Notes: generated by a model from the sequence alone, not told the origin. 64,000 bases of DNA from Siderastrea radians (GCA_964017195.1 CAXHKT010000183.1:911401-975400), one strand, 5' to 3'. Numbered from the stretch's first letter, positions 1 through 10,585 are shown. Program-made: numbers and translations.

Positions 1-81
1 TGGGACCATCCGAAAAAAATTCCTTTTGTGCAAAAGTACAAAGAAAGCGCGATATGTGCGATCCTTAGGGAAAAAACCCCA

Positions 82-108
82 TTTTGGGGCATTCCCAGAG
101 GCTCAAAA
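82..108. other. Degenerate counterpart of the dyad in half A
   Basis: At the matching place in half A, TTTTGGGGC (82-90) faces GGCTCAAAA (100-108). Seven of nine positions pair as Watson-Crick, one is a G/T wobble and one is a mismatch. This half keeps only the outer TTTTG/CAAAA arms and the small CCCCA/TGGGG stem. The contrast with the perfect dyad of half B shows that the two halves have followed different paths since the dimer formed. Confidence 0.75.
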
Positions 109-121
109 AGGTGTTCTTATC

Positions 122-150
122 TGCGCAATCTGTCTGCGCAAGGCTGCGCA
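122..150. other. Cluster of three TGCGCA palindromes in half A
   Basis: TGCGCA occurs at 122-127, 135-140 and 145-150, with start spacings of 13 and 10 bp, and the cluster recurs in nearly every unit. CTGCGCAA is repeated directly within it. Occasional units lose one site by a single change, such as CTGTGCAC (12106, 19968, 24755) or CTGCACAAGG (38420, 41153). The matching part of half B reads CTCGGCTGCATGCACAAAG, so the cluster is specific to half A. Confidence 0.85.
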
Positions 151-249
151 CTGGCCCAATAATAATGCAAATCCCTCGGGGCTATCAGAAAAAACAGTTT
201 ATTGTGTAGAAAGTCTGCGATTTTGTCGATAAGGTGGAAAAAAACCCCA

Positions 250-277
250 TTTTGGGGCCTTCCCTCAGGCCCCAAAA
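250..277. other. Perfect 11-bp inverted repeat in half B
   Basis: TTTTGGGGCCT (250-260) and AGGCCCCAAAA (267-277) are exact reverse complements around a 6-base TCCCTC loop. The dyad recurs in most units at the same place. It could fold as a hairpin or cruciform, and it competes with the overlapping short stem CCCCA/TGGGG at 245-257. It resembles an intrinsic terminator but is not flanked by any gene, so no terminator function is claimed. Some units break it (for example TTTTAAGGCCT near 28970, 29653 and 35123; TTTTCGGGCCT near 12555). Confidence 0.9.
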
Positions 278-291
278 AGCTCAAAAAGCTA
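274..291 (+). repeat. Internal 9-bp tandem duplication (AAAAAGCTC, AAAAAGCTA)
   Basis: Two nearly identical 9-mers lie side by side at 274-282 and 283-291 in half B. Half A has a single CTCAAAAAGG here, so the doubling probably arose after the dimer formed. One unit near 7460 has lost exactly one 9-mer, as expected from slippage or recombination between the two. Confidence 0.85.
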
Positions 292-306
292 ACTGGCGCT
301 CTCGGC

Positions 307-333
307 TGCATGCACAAAGCTCCCAAATGCATT
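307..333. other. Two adjacent 8-bp palindromes, TGCATGCA and AATGCATT
   Basis: TGCATGCA (307-314) and AATGCATT (326-333) are each self-complementary, and their starts are 19 bp apart at the end of half B. They recur in most units with occasional single-base losses (for example AATGCAATCAA near 12290 and AATTCACTCAA near 17758). No protein binding is claimed. Confidence 0.8.
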
Positions 334-2389
334 CAATCCCTTTGAAACCATCCGAAAAAAATTCCTTTTGTGCAAAAGTACAAAGAAAGCGCGATATGTG
401 CGATCCTTAGGGAAAAAACCCCATTTTGGGGCATTCCCAGAGGATCAAAAAGGTGTTCTTATCTGCGCAATCTGTCTGCGCAAGGCTGCGCACTGGCCCA
501 ATAATAATGCAAATCCGTCGGGGCTATCAGAAAAAACAGTTTATTGTGTAGAAAGTCTGCGATTTTGTCGATAAGGTGGAAAAAACCCCCATTTTGGGGC
601 CTTCCCTCAGGCCCCAAAAAGCTCAAAAAGGTAACTGGCGCTCTCGGCTGCATGCACAAAGCTCCCAAATGCATTCAATCCCTTTGGGACCATCCGAAAA
701 AAATTCCTTTTGTGCAAAAGTACAAAGAAAGCGCGATATGTGCGATCCTTAGGGAAAAAACCCCATTTTGGGGCATTCCCAGAGGCTCAAAAAGGTGTTC
801 TTATCTGCGCAATCTGTCTGCGCAAGGCTGCGCACTGGCCCAATAATAATGCAAATCCCTCGGGGCTATCAGAAAAAACAGTTTATTGTGTAGAAAGTCT
901 GCGATTTTGTCGATAAGGTGGAAAAAACCCCCATTTTGGGGCCTTCCCTCAGGCCCCAAAAAGCTCAAAAAGCTAACTGGCGCTCTCGGCTACATGCATA
1001 AAGCTCCCAAATGCATTCAATCCCTTTGGGACCATCAGAAAAAAATTCCTTTTGTGCAAAAGTACAAAGAAAGCGCGATATGTGCGATCCTTAGGGAAAA
1101 AACCCCATTTTGGGGCATTCCCAGAGGCTCAAAAAGGTGTTCTTATCTGCGCAATCTGTCTGCGCAAGGCTGCGCACTGGCCCAATAATAATGCAAATCC
1201 CTCGGAACTATCAGAAAAAACAGTTTATTGTGTAGAAAGTCTGCGATTTTGTCGATAAGGTGGAAAAAAACCCCATTTTGGGGCCTTCCCTCAGGCCCCA
1301 AAAAGCTCAAAAAGCTAACTGGCGCTCTCGGCTGCATGCACAAAGCTCCCAAATGCATTCAATCCCTTTGGGACCATCCGAAAAAAATTCCTTTTGTGCA
1401 AAAGTACAAAGAAAGCGCGATATGTGCGATCCTTAGGGAAAAAACCCCATTTTGGGGCATTCCCAGAGGTTCAAAAAGGTGTTCTTATCTGCGCAATCTG
1501 TCTGCGCAAGGCTGCGCACTGGCCCAATAATAATGCAAATCCGTCGGGGCTATCAGAAAAAACAGTTTATTGTGTAGAAAGTCTGCGATTTTGTCGATAA
1601 GGTGGAAAAAACCCCCATTTTGGGGCCTTCCCTCAGGCCCCAAAAAGCTCAAAAAGCTAACTGGCAGTCTCGGCTGCATGCACAAAGCTCCCAAATGCAT
1701 TCAATCCCTTTGGGACCATCCGAAAAAAATTCCTTTTGTGCAAAAGTACAAAGAAAGCGCGATATGTGCGATCCTTAGGGAAAAAACCCCATTTTGGGGC
1801 ATTCGCAGAGGATCAAAAAGGTGTTCTTATCTGCGCAATCTGTCTGCGCAAGGCTGCGCACTGGCCCAATAATAATGCAAATCCGTCGGGGCTATCAGAA
1901 AAAACAGTTTATTGTGTAGAAAGTCTGCGATTTTGTCGATAAGGTGGAAAAAACCCCCATTTTGGGGCCTTCCCTCAGGCCCCAAAAAGCTCAAAAAGCT
2001 AACTGGCGCTCTCGGCTGCATGCACAAAGCTCCCAAATGCATTCAATCCCTTTGGGACCATCCGAAAAAAATTCCTCTTGTGCAAAAGTACAAAGAAAGC
2101 GCGATATGTGCGATCCTTAGGGAAAAAACCCCATTTTGGGGCATTCCCAGAGGCTCAAAAAGGTGTTCTTATCTGCGCAATCTGTCTGCGCAAGGCTGCG
2201 CACTGGCCCAATAATAATGCAAATCCCTCGGGGCTATCAGAAAAAACAGTTTATTGTGTAGAAAGTCTGCGATTTTGTCGATAAGGTGGAAAAAACCCCA
2301 TTTTGGGGCCTTCCCTCAGGCCCCAAAAAGCTCAAAACGCTAACTGGCGCTCTCGGCTGCATGCACAAAGCTCCCAAATGCATTCAATC

Positions 2390-4785
2390 CCTTTGGGACC
2401 ATCCGAAAAAAATTCCTTTTGTGCAAAAGTACAAAGAAAGCGCGATATGTGCGATCCTTAGGGAAAAAACCCCATTTTGGGGCATTCCCAGAGGCTCAAA
2501 AAGGTGTTCTTATCTGCGCAATCTGTCTGCGCAAGGCTGCGCACTGGCCCAATAATAATGCAAATCCCTCGGGGCTATCAGAAAAAACAGTTTATTGTGT
2601 AGAAAGTCTGCGATTTTGTCGATAAGGTGGAAAAAACCCCCATTTTGGGGCCTTCCCTCAGGCCCCAAAAAGCTCAAAAAGCTAACTGGCAGTCTCGGCT
2701 GCATGCACAAAGCTCCCAAATGCATTCAATCCCTTTGGGACCATCCGAAAAAAATTCCTTTTGTGCAAAAGTACAAAGAAAGCGCGATATGTGCGATCCT
2801 TAGGGAAAAGACCCCATTTTGGGGCATTCCCAGAGGATCAAAAAGGTGTTCTTATCTGCGCAATCTGTCTGCGCAAGGCTGCGCACTGGCCCAATAATAA
2901 TGCAAATCCCTCGGGGCTATCAGAAAAAACAGTTTATTGTGTAGAAAGTCTGCGATTTTGTCGATAAGGTGGAAAAAACAACCATTTTGGGGCCTTCCCT
3001 CAGGCCCCAAAAAGCTCAAAAAGCTAACTGGCGCTCTCGGCTGCATGCACAAAGCTCCCAAATGCATTCAATCCCTTTGGGACCATCCGAAAAAAATTCC
3101 TTTTGTGCAAAAGTACAAAGAAAGCGCGATATGTGCGATCCTTAGGGAAAAAACCCCATTTTGGGGCATTCCCAGAGGCTCAAAAAGGTGTTCTTATCTG
3201 CGCAATCTGTCTGCGCAAGGCTGCGCACTGGCCCAATAATAATGCAAATCCCTCGGGGCTATCAGAAAAAACAGTTTATTGTGTAGAAAGTCTGCGATTT
3301 TGTCGATAAGGTGGAAAAAACCCCCATTTTGGGGCCTTCCCTCAGGCCCCAAAAAGCTCAAAAAGCTAACTGGCGCTCTCGGCTACATGCACAAAGCTCC
3401 CAAATGCATTCAATCCCTTTGGGACCATCCGAAAAAAATTCCTTTTGTGCAAAAGTACAAAGAAAGCGCGATATGTGCGATCCTTAGGGAAAAAACCCCA
3501 TTTTGGGGCATTCCCAGAGGCTCAAAAAGGTGTTCTTATCTGCGCAATCTGTTTGCGCAAGGCTGCGCACTGGCCCAATAATAATGCAAATCCCTCGGGG
3601 CTATCAGAAAAAACAGTTTATTGTGTAGAAAGTCTGCGATTTTGTCGATAAGGTGGAAAAAACCCCCATTTTGGGGCCTTCCCTCAGGCCCCAAAAAGCT
3701 CAAAAAGCTAACTGGCAGTCTCGGCTGCATGCACAAAGCTCCCAAATGCATTCAATCCCTTTGGGACCATCCGAAAAAAATTCCTTTTGTGCAAAAGTAC
3801 AAAGAAAGCGCGATATGTGCGATCCTTAGGGAAAAGACCCCATTTTGGGGCATTCCCAGAGGATCAAAAAGGTGTTCTTATCTGCGCAATCTGTCTGCGC
3901 AAGGCTGCGCACTGGCCCAATAATAATGCAAATCCCTCGGGGCTATCAGAAAAAACAGTTTATTGTGTAGAAAGTCTGCGATTTTGTCGATAAGGTGGAA
4001 AAAACCCCCATTTTGGGGCCTTCCCTCAGGCCCCAAAAAGCTCAAAAAGCTAACTGGCGCTCTCGGCTGCATGCACAAAGCTCCCAAATGCATTCAATAC
4101 CTTTGGGACCATCCGAAAAAAATTCCTTTTGTGCAAAAGTACAAAGAAAGCGCGATATGTGCGATCCTTAGGGAAAAAACCCCCATTTTGGGGCATTCCC
4201 AGAGGCTCAAAAAGGTGTTCTTATCTGCGCAATCTGTCTGCGCAAGGCTGCGCACTGGCCCAATAATAATGCAAATCCCTCGGGGCTATCAGAAAAAACA
4301 GTTTATTGTGTAGAAAGTCTGCGATTTTGTCGATAAGGTGGAAAAAACCCCCATTTTGGGGCCTTCCCTCAGGCCCCAAAAAGCTCAAAAAGCTAACTGG
4401 CGCTCTCGGCTGCATGCACAAAGCTCCCAAATGCATTCAATCCCTTTGGGACCATCCGAAAAAAATTCCTTTTGTGCAAACGTACAAAGAAAGCGCGATA
4501 TGTGCGATCCTTAGGGAAAAAACCCCCATTTTGGGGCATTCCCAGAGGCTCAAAAAGGTGTTCTTATCTGCGCAATCTGTCTGCGCAAGGCTGCGCACTG
4601 GCCCAATAATAATGCAAATCCCTCGGGGCTATCAGAAAAAACAGTTTATTGTGTAGAAAGTCTGCGATTTTGTCGATAAGGTGGAAAAAACCCCCATTTT
4701 GGGGCCTTCCCTCAGGCCCCAAAAAGCTCAAAAAGCTAACTGGCGCTCTCGGCTGCATGCACAAAGCTCCCAAATGCATTCAAAC
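2390..4785 (+). repeat. 7-unit higher-order block, copy 1 (period 2396 bp)
   Basis: Seven units here match the next seven with an offset of 2396 bp. Shared private marks include GGCAGTCTCGG near 2688 and 3714 (4 units apart from the next block's 5084 and 6110), AAAAAACAACCATT near 2973/5369, CAATACC at 4095/6491 and GCAAACGTAC at 4477/6873. The period exceeds 7 x 342 by 2 because two units have CCCCC instead of CCCC in half A. The edges are accurate to about one unit. Confidence 0.88.
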
Positions 4786-7181
4786 CCTTTGGGACCATCC
4801 GAAAAAAATTCCTTTTGTGCAAAAGTACAAAGAAAGCGCGATATGTGCGATCCTTAGGGAAAAAACCCCATTTTGGGGCATTCCCAGAGGCTCAAAAAGG
4901 TGTTCTTATCTGCGCAATCTGTCTGCGCAAGGCTGCGCACTGGCCCAATAATAATGCAAATCCCTCGGGGCTATCAGAAAAAACAGTTTATTGTGTAGAA
5001 AGTCTGCGATTTTGTCGATAAGGTGGAAAAAACCCCCATTTTGGGGCCTTCCCTCAGGCCCCAAAAAGCTCAAAAAGCTAACTGGCAGTCTCGGCTGCAT
5101 GCACAAAGCTCCCAAATGCATTCAATCCCTTTGGGACCATCCGAAAAAAATTCCTTTTGTGCAAAAGTACAAAGAAAGCGCGATATGTGCGATCCTTAGG
5201 GAAAAGACCCCATTTTGGGGCATTCCCAGAGGATCAAAAAGGTGTTCTTATCTGCGCAATCTGTCTGCGCAAGGCTGCGCACTGGCCCAATAATAATGCA
5301 AATCCGTCGGGGCTATCAGAAAAAACAGTTTATTGTGTAGAAAGTCTGCGATTTTGTCGATAAGGTGGAAAAAACAACCATTTTGGGGCCTTCCCTCAGG
5401 CCCCAAAAAGCTCAAAAAGCTAACTGGCGCTCTCGGCTGCATGCACAAAGCTCCCAAATGCATTCAATCCCTTTGGGACCATCCGAAAAAAATTCCTTTT
5501 GTGCAAAAGTACAAAGAAAGCGCGATATGTGCGATCCTTAGGGAAAAAACCCCATTTTGGGGCATTCCCAGAGGCTCAAAAAGGTGTTCTTATCTGCGCA
5601 ATCTGTCTGCGCAAGGCTGCGCACTGGCCCAATAATAATGCAAATCCCTCGGGGCTATCAGAAAAAACAGTTTATTGTGTAGAAAGTCTGCGATTTTGTC
5701 GATAAGGTGGAAAAAACCCCCATTTTGGGGCCTTCCCTCAGGCCCCAAAAAGCTCAAAAAGCTAACTGGCGCTCTCGGCTACATGCACAAAGCTCCCAAA
5801 TGCATTCAATCCCTTTGGGACCATCCGAAAAAAATTCCTTTTGTGCAAAAGTACAAAGAAAGCGCGATATGTGCGATCCTTAGGGAAAAAACCCCATTTT
5901 GGGGCATTCCCAGAGGCTCAAAAAGGTGTTCTTATCTGCGCAATCTGTTTGCGCAAGGCTGCGCACTGGCCCAATAATAATGCAAATCCCTCGGGGCTAT
6001 CAGAAAAAACAGTTTATTGTGTAGAAAGTCTGCGATTTTGTCGATAAGGTGGAAAAAACCCCCATTTTGGGGCCTTCCCTCAGGCCCCAAAAAGCTCAAA
6101 AAGCTAACTGGCAGTCTCGGCTGCATGCACAAAGCTCCCAAATGCATTCAATCCCTTTGGGACCATCCGAAAAAAATTCCTTTTGTGCAAAAGTACAAAG
6201 AAAGCGCGATATGTGCGATCCTTAGGGAAAAGACCCCATTTTGGGGCATTCCCAGAGGATCAAAAAGGTGTTCTTATCTGCGCAATCTGTCTGCGCAAGG
6301 CTGCGCACTGGCCCAATAATAATGCAAATCCCTCGGGGCTATCAGAAAAAACAGTTTATTGTGTAGAAAGTCTGCGATTTTGTCGATAAGGTGGAAAAAA
6401 CCCCCATTTTGGGGCCTTCCCTCAGGCCCCAAAAAGCTCAAAAAGCTAACTGGCGCTCTCGGCTGCATGCACAAAGCTCCCAAATGCATTCAATACCTTT
6501 GGGACCATCCGAAAAAAATTCCTTTTGTGCAAAAGTACAAAGAAAGCGCGATATGTGCGATCCTTAGGGAAAAAACCCCCATTTTGGGGCATTCCCAGAG
6601 GCTCAAAAAGGTGTTCTTATCTGCGCAATCTGTCTGCGCAAGGCTGCGCACTGGCCCAATAATAATGCAAATCCCTCGGGGCTATCAGAAAAAACAGTTT
6701 ATTGTGTAGAAAGTCTGCGATTTTGTCGATAAGGTGGAAAAAACCCCCATTTTGGGGCCTTCCCTCAGGCCCCAAAAAGCTCAAAAAGCTAACTGGCGCT
6801 CTCGGCTGCATGCACAAAGCTCCCAAATGCATTCAATCCCTTTGGGACCATCCGAAAAAAATTCCTTTTGTGCAAACGTACAAAGAAAGCGCGATATGTG
6901 CGATCCTTAGGGAAAAAACCCCCATTTTGGGGCATTCCCAGAGGCTCAAGAAGGTGTTCTTATCTGCGCAATCTGTCTGCGCAAGGCTGCGCACTGGCCC
7001 AATAATAATGCAAATCCCTCGGGGCTATCAGAAAAAACAGTTTATTGTGTAGAAAGTCTGCGATTTTGTCGATAAGGTGGAAAAAACCCCCATTTTGGGG
7101 CCTTCCCTCAGGCCCCAAAAAGCTCAAAAAGCTAACTGGCGCTCTCGGCTGCATGCACAAAGCTCCCAAATGCATTCAATC
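4786..7181 (+). repeat. 7-unit higher-order block, copy 2 (period 2396 bp)
   Basis: This is the second copy of the preceding block. Differences I can see are few: CCGTCGG near 5305 where copy 1 has CCCTCGG near 2909, CTCAAGAAGG near 6948 where copy 1 has CTCAAAAAGG, and CAATCCC near 7179 where the end of copy 1 has CAAACCC. Near-identity over 2.4 kb implies a recent duplication or homogenisation. Confidence 0.88.
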
Positions 7182-7210
7182 CCTTTGGGACCATCCGAAA
7201 AAAATTCCTT

Positions 7211-7542
7211 TTGTGCAAAAGTACAAAGAAAGCGCGATATGTGCGATCCTTAGGGAAAAAACCCCATTTTGGGGCATTCCCAGAGGCTCAAAAAGGTGTT
7301 CTTATCTGCGCAATCTGTCTGCGCAAGGCTGCGCACTGGCCCAATAATAATGCAAATCCCTCGGAACTATCAGAAAAAACAGTTTATTGTGTAGAAAGTC
7401 TGCGATTTTGTCGATAAGGTGGAAAAAAAACCCATTTTGGGGCCTTCCCTCAGGCCCCAAAAAGCTAACTGGCGCTCTCGGCTGCATGCACAAAGCTCCC
7501 AAATGCATTCAATCCCTTTGGGACCATCCGAAAAAATTCCTT
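7211..7542 (+). repeat. Unit with a 9-bp deletion (332 bp)
   Basis: At about 7456-7470 the sequence passes from CCCC through one AAAAAGCT straight to AACTGG, whereas other units have two copies of the 9-mer. The unit is also one A short in the following A run. Anchor spacing is 332 bp. The otherwise similar units near 9255 and 10621, which share the CTCGGAACTATC variant, keep both 9-mers, so the loss is private and recent. Confidence 0.9.
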
Positions 7543-9219
7543 TTGTGCAAAAGTACAAAGAAAGCGCGATATGTGCGATCCTTAGGGAAAAAACCCCATT
7601 TTGGGGCATTCCCAGAGGCTCAAAAAGGTGTTCTTATCTGCGCAATCTGTCTGCGCAAGGCTGCGCACTGGCCCAATAATAATGCAAATCCCTCGGGGCT
7701 ATCAGAAAAAACAGTTTATTGTGTAGAAAGTCTGCGATTTTGTCGATAAGGTGGAAAAAACCCCCATTTTGGGGCCTTCCCTCAGGCCCCAAAAAGCTCA
7801 AAAAGCTAACTGCCGCTCTCGGCTGCATGCACAAAGCTCCCAAATGCATTCAATCCCTTTGGGACCATCCGAAAAAAATTCCTTTTGTGCAAAAGTACAA
7901 AGAAAGCGCGATATGTGCGATCCTTAGGGAAAAAACCCCATTTTGGGGCATTCCCAGAGGCTCAAAAAGGTGTTCTTATCTGCGCAATCTGTCTGCGCAA
8001 GGCTGCGCACTGGCCCAATAATAATGCAAATCCCTCGGGGCTATCAGAAAAAACAGTTTATTGTGTAGAAAGTCTGCGATTTTGTCGATAAGGTGGAAAA
8101 AACCCCCATTTTGGGGCCTTCCCTCAGGCCCCAAAAAGCTCAAAAAGCTAACTGGCAGTCTCGGCTGCATGCACAAAGCTCCCAAATGCATTCAATCCCT
8201 TTGGGACCATCCGAAAAAAATTCCTTTTGTGCAAAAGTACAAAGAAAGCGCGATATGTGCGATCCTTAGGGAAAAGACCCCATTTTGGGGCATTCCCAGA
8301 GGATCAAAAAGGTGTTCTTATCTGCGCAATCTGTCTGCGCAAGGCTGCGCACTGGCCCAATAATAATGCAAATCCGTCGGGGCTATCAGAAAAAACAGTT
8401 TATTGTGTAGAAAGTCTGCGATTTTGTCGATAAGGTGGAAAAAACCCCCATTTTGGGGCCTTCCCTCAGGCCCCAAAAAGCTCAAAAAGCTAACTGGCGC
8501 TCTCGGCTGCATGCACAAAGCTCCCAAATGCATTCAATCCCTTTGGGACCATCCGAAAAAAATTCCTTTTGTGCAAAAGTACAAAGAAAGCGCGATATGT
8601 GCGATCCTTAGGGAAAAAACCCCCATTTTGGGGCATTCCCAGAGGCTCAAAAAGGTGTTCTTATCTGCGCAATCTGTCTGCGCAAGGCTGCGCACTGGCC
8701 CAATAATAATGCAAATCCGTCGGGGCTATCAGAAAAAACAGTTTATTGTGTAGAAAGTCTGCGATTTTGTCGATAAGGTGGAAAAAACCCCCATTTTGGG
8801 GCCTTCCCTCAGGCCCCAAAAAGCTCAAAAAGCTAACTGGCGCTCTCGGCTGCATGCACAAAGCTCCCAAATGCATTCAATCCCTTTGGGACCATCCGAA
8901 AAAAATTCCTTTTGTGCAAAAGTACAAAGAAAGCGCGATATGTGCGATCCTTAGGGAAAAAACCCCCATTTTGGGGCATTCCCAGAGGCTCAAAAAGGTG
9001 TTCTTATCTGCGCAATCTGTCTGCGCAAGGCTGCGCACTGGCCCAATAATAATGCAAATCCCTCGGGGCTATCAGAAAAAACAGTTTATTGTGTAGAAAG
9101 TCTGCGATTTTGTCGATAAGGTGGAAAAAACCCCCATTTTGGGGCCTTCCCTCAGGCCCCAAAAAGCTCAAAAAGCTAACTGGCGCTCTCGGCTGCATGC
9201 ACAAAGCTCCCAAATGCAT

Positions 9220-10585
9220 TCAATCCCTTTGGGACCATCCGAAAAAAATTCCTTTTGTGCAAAAGTACAAAGAAAGCGCGATATGTGCGATCCTTAGGGA
9301 AAAAACCCCATTTTGGGGCATTCCCAGAGGCTCAAAAAGGTGTTCTTATCTGCGCAATCTGTCTGCGCAAGGCTGCGCACTGGCCCAATAATAATGCAAA
9401 TCCCTCGGAACTATCAGAAAAAACAGTTTATTGTGTAGAAAGTCTGCGATTTTGTCGATAAGGTGGAAAAAAAACCCATTTTGGGGCCTTCCCTCAGGCC
9501 CCAAAAAGCTCAAAAAGCTAACTGGCGCTCTCGGCTGCATGCACAAAGCTCCCAAATGCATTCAATCCCTTTGGGACCATCCGAAAAAATTCCTTTTGTG
9601 CAAAAGTACAAAGAAAGCGCGATATGTGCGATCCTTAGGGAAAAAACCCCATTTTGGGGCATTCCCAGAGGCTCAAAAAGGTGTTCTTATCTGCGCAATC
9701 TGTCTGCGCAAGGCTGCGCACTGGCCCAATAATAATGCAAATCCCTCGGGGCTATCAGAAAAAACAGTTTATTGTGTAGAAAGTCTGCGATTTTGTCGAT
9801 AAGGTGGAAAAAAATCCCATTTTGGGGCCTTCCCTCAGGCCCCAAAAAGCTCAAAAAGCTAACTGGCGCTCTCGGCTGCATGCACAAAGCTCCCAAATGC
9901 ATTCAATCCCTTTGGGACCATCCGAAAAAAATTCCTTTTGTGCAAAAGTACAAAGAAAGCGCGATATGTGCGATCCTTAGGGGAAAAACCCCATTTTGGG
10001 GCATTCCCAGAGGCTCAAAAAGGTGTTCTTATCTGCGCAATCTGTCTGCGCAAGGCTGCGCACTGGCCCAATAATAATGCAAATCCCTCGGGGCTATCAG
10101 AAAAAACAGTTTATTGTGTAGAAAGTCTGCGATTTTGTCGATAAGGTGGAAAAAACCCCCATTTTGGGGCCTTCCTTCAGGCCCCAAAAAGCTCAAAAAG
10201 CTAACTGGCGCTCTCGGCTGCATGCACAAAGCTCCCAAATGCATTCAATCCCTTTGGGACCATCCGAAAAAAATTCCTTTTGTGCAAAAGTACAAAGAAA
10301 GCGCGATATGTGCGATCCTTACGGAAAAACCCCATTTTGGGGCATTCCCAGAGGCTCAAAAAGGTGTTCTTATCTGCGCAATCTTTCTGCGCAAGGCTGC
10401 GCACTGGCCCAATAATAATGCAAATCCCTTTGGGCTATCAGAAAAAACAGTTTATTGTGTAGAAAGTCTGCGATTTTGTCGATAAGGTGGAAAAAACCCC
10501 CATTTTGGGGCCTTCCCTCAGGCCCCAAAAAGCTCAAAAAGCTAACTGGCGCTCTCGGCTGCATGCACAAAGCTCCCAAATGCAT
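9220..10585 (+). repeat. 4-unit higher-order block, copy 1 (period 1366 bp)
   Basis: Four units are repeated 1366 bp downstream. Shared marks are CTCGGAACTATC (near 9406/10772), a shortened A run before TTCC (near 9585/10951), CCTTCCTTCAGG (near 10171/11537), CTTACGGAAAAACC (near 10318/11684) and AATCTTTCTGCG (10380/11746). The period is 2 short of 4 x 342 because of two 1-nt deletions. Confidence 0.88.

Larger units (their letters stand above)
12..187 (+). repeat. Half A of the dimeric unit (about 176 bp)
   Basis: Half A starts at GAAAAAAATTCC and ends at GGGCTATCA. It is a diverged relative of half B: both start with G plus an A run, then TT...TTGTG, a GCGAT motif, an A run into CCCCATTTTGGGGC, CTTCCC or ATTCCC, CTCAAAAAG, a CTGCGCAAGG or CTGCATGCACAAAG block, and end in AATGCA...AATCCCT. 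Half A uniquely carries the three TGCGCA sites. Its version of the dyad is degraded. Homology of the halves is clear by eye, but percent identity was not computed. Confidence 0.85.
188..353 (+). repeat. Half B of the dimeric unit (about 166 bp)
   Basis: Half B starts at GAAAAAACAG and ends at GAAACCATCC in this unit (GGGACCATCC in most others). CCCCATTTTGGGG starts at 77 in half A, 245 in half B and 419 in the next half A, giving spacings of 168 and 174 bp. Other anchor pairs give 162/180 and 176/166, so the halves differ by several small indels. Half B lacks the TGCGCA triplet but has the perfect TTTTGGGGCCT dyad, the doubled AAAAAGCT 9-mer and the TGCATGCA and AATGCATT palindromes. Confidence 0.85.
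26..367 (+). repeat. Reference 342-bp satellite unit (anchor to anchor)
   Basis: This is the first complete unit, used here as the coordinate reference. In order it holds an A/G-rich stretch with GCGCGATATGTGCGATCC, the first CCCCATTTTGGGG (77-89), three TGCGCA palindromes (122-150), AATAATGCAAATCCC (161-175), an A run followed by CAGTTTATTGTG, a second CCCCATTTTGGGG (245-257) that opens a strong dyad, a doubled AAAAAGCT 9-mer (274-291), TGCATGCA (307-314) and AATGCATT (326-333). Hand count over 1-342 gives 84 C, 74 G and 12 CpG. The A-run/C-run boundary before the second CCCCATTTTGGGG is the most variable spot between units (A6C5, A7C4, A8C3 or A6C4). Confidence 0.95.

Noticed and set aside
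66..71. TTAGGG in each unit as interstitial telomere repeat
   Set aside because: There is a single hexamer per unit with no tandem run.
165..172. ATGCAAAT octamer (POU-type site) in every unit
   Set aside because: The match is exact, but one 8-mer in a repeated unit is easily chance and nothing nearby suggests a promoter.
222..242. CENP-B box-like match around TTTTGTCGATAAGGTGG
   Set aside because: Several core positions of the mammalian box (TTCG, A, CGGG) do not match; the similarity is no better than chance.
250..277. Rho-independent terminator
   Set aside because: It has a GC-rich stem and an A/T-rich edge, but it recurs in most satellite units with no gene upstream.
241..278. G-quadruplex or i-motif
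   Set aside because: There are only three runs of three or more G on the minus strand within a short span, and neighbouring C runs favour the duplex hairpin.
238..287. Phased A tracts giving intrinsic curvature
   Set aside because: A tracts start at about 13, 71, 105, 189, 238, 274 and 283. The gaps do not follow a helical period convincingly.
117..332. Recurring minus-strand 71-codon frame starting with ATG (MHLGALCMQ...)
   Set aside because: It is in antisense to equally open plus-strand frames, is shifted or lost in units with 1-nt indels, and shows no sign of constraint.
26..367. tRNA-derived SINE or other transposon origin of the unit
   Set aside because: I found no convincing A or B box, terminal inverted repeats, target-site duplications or 3' tail; units abut directly.
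544..846. Recurring 100-codon frame (MCRKSAILSIRWKK...) and the 68-codon frame (MCKSTKKARYVRS...) in nearly every unit as genes
   Set aside because: They begin at TTG, not ATG, have no ribosome binding site or promoter, resemble no family I know, and are changed by replacement substitutions and frameshifting indels as freely as the other frames. They follow from a unit length divisible by 3.
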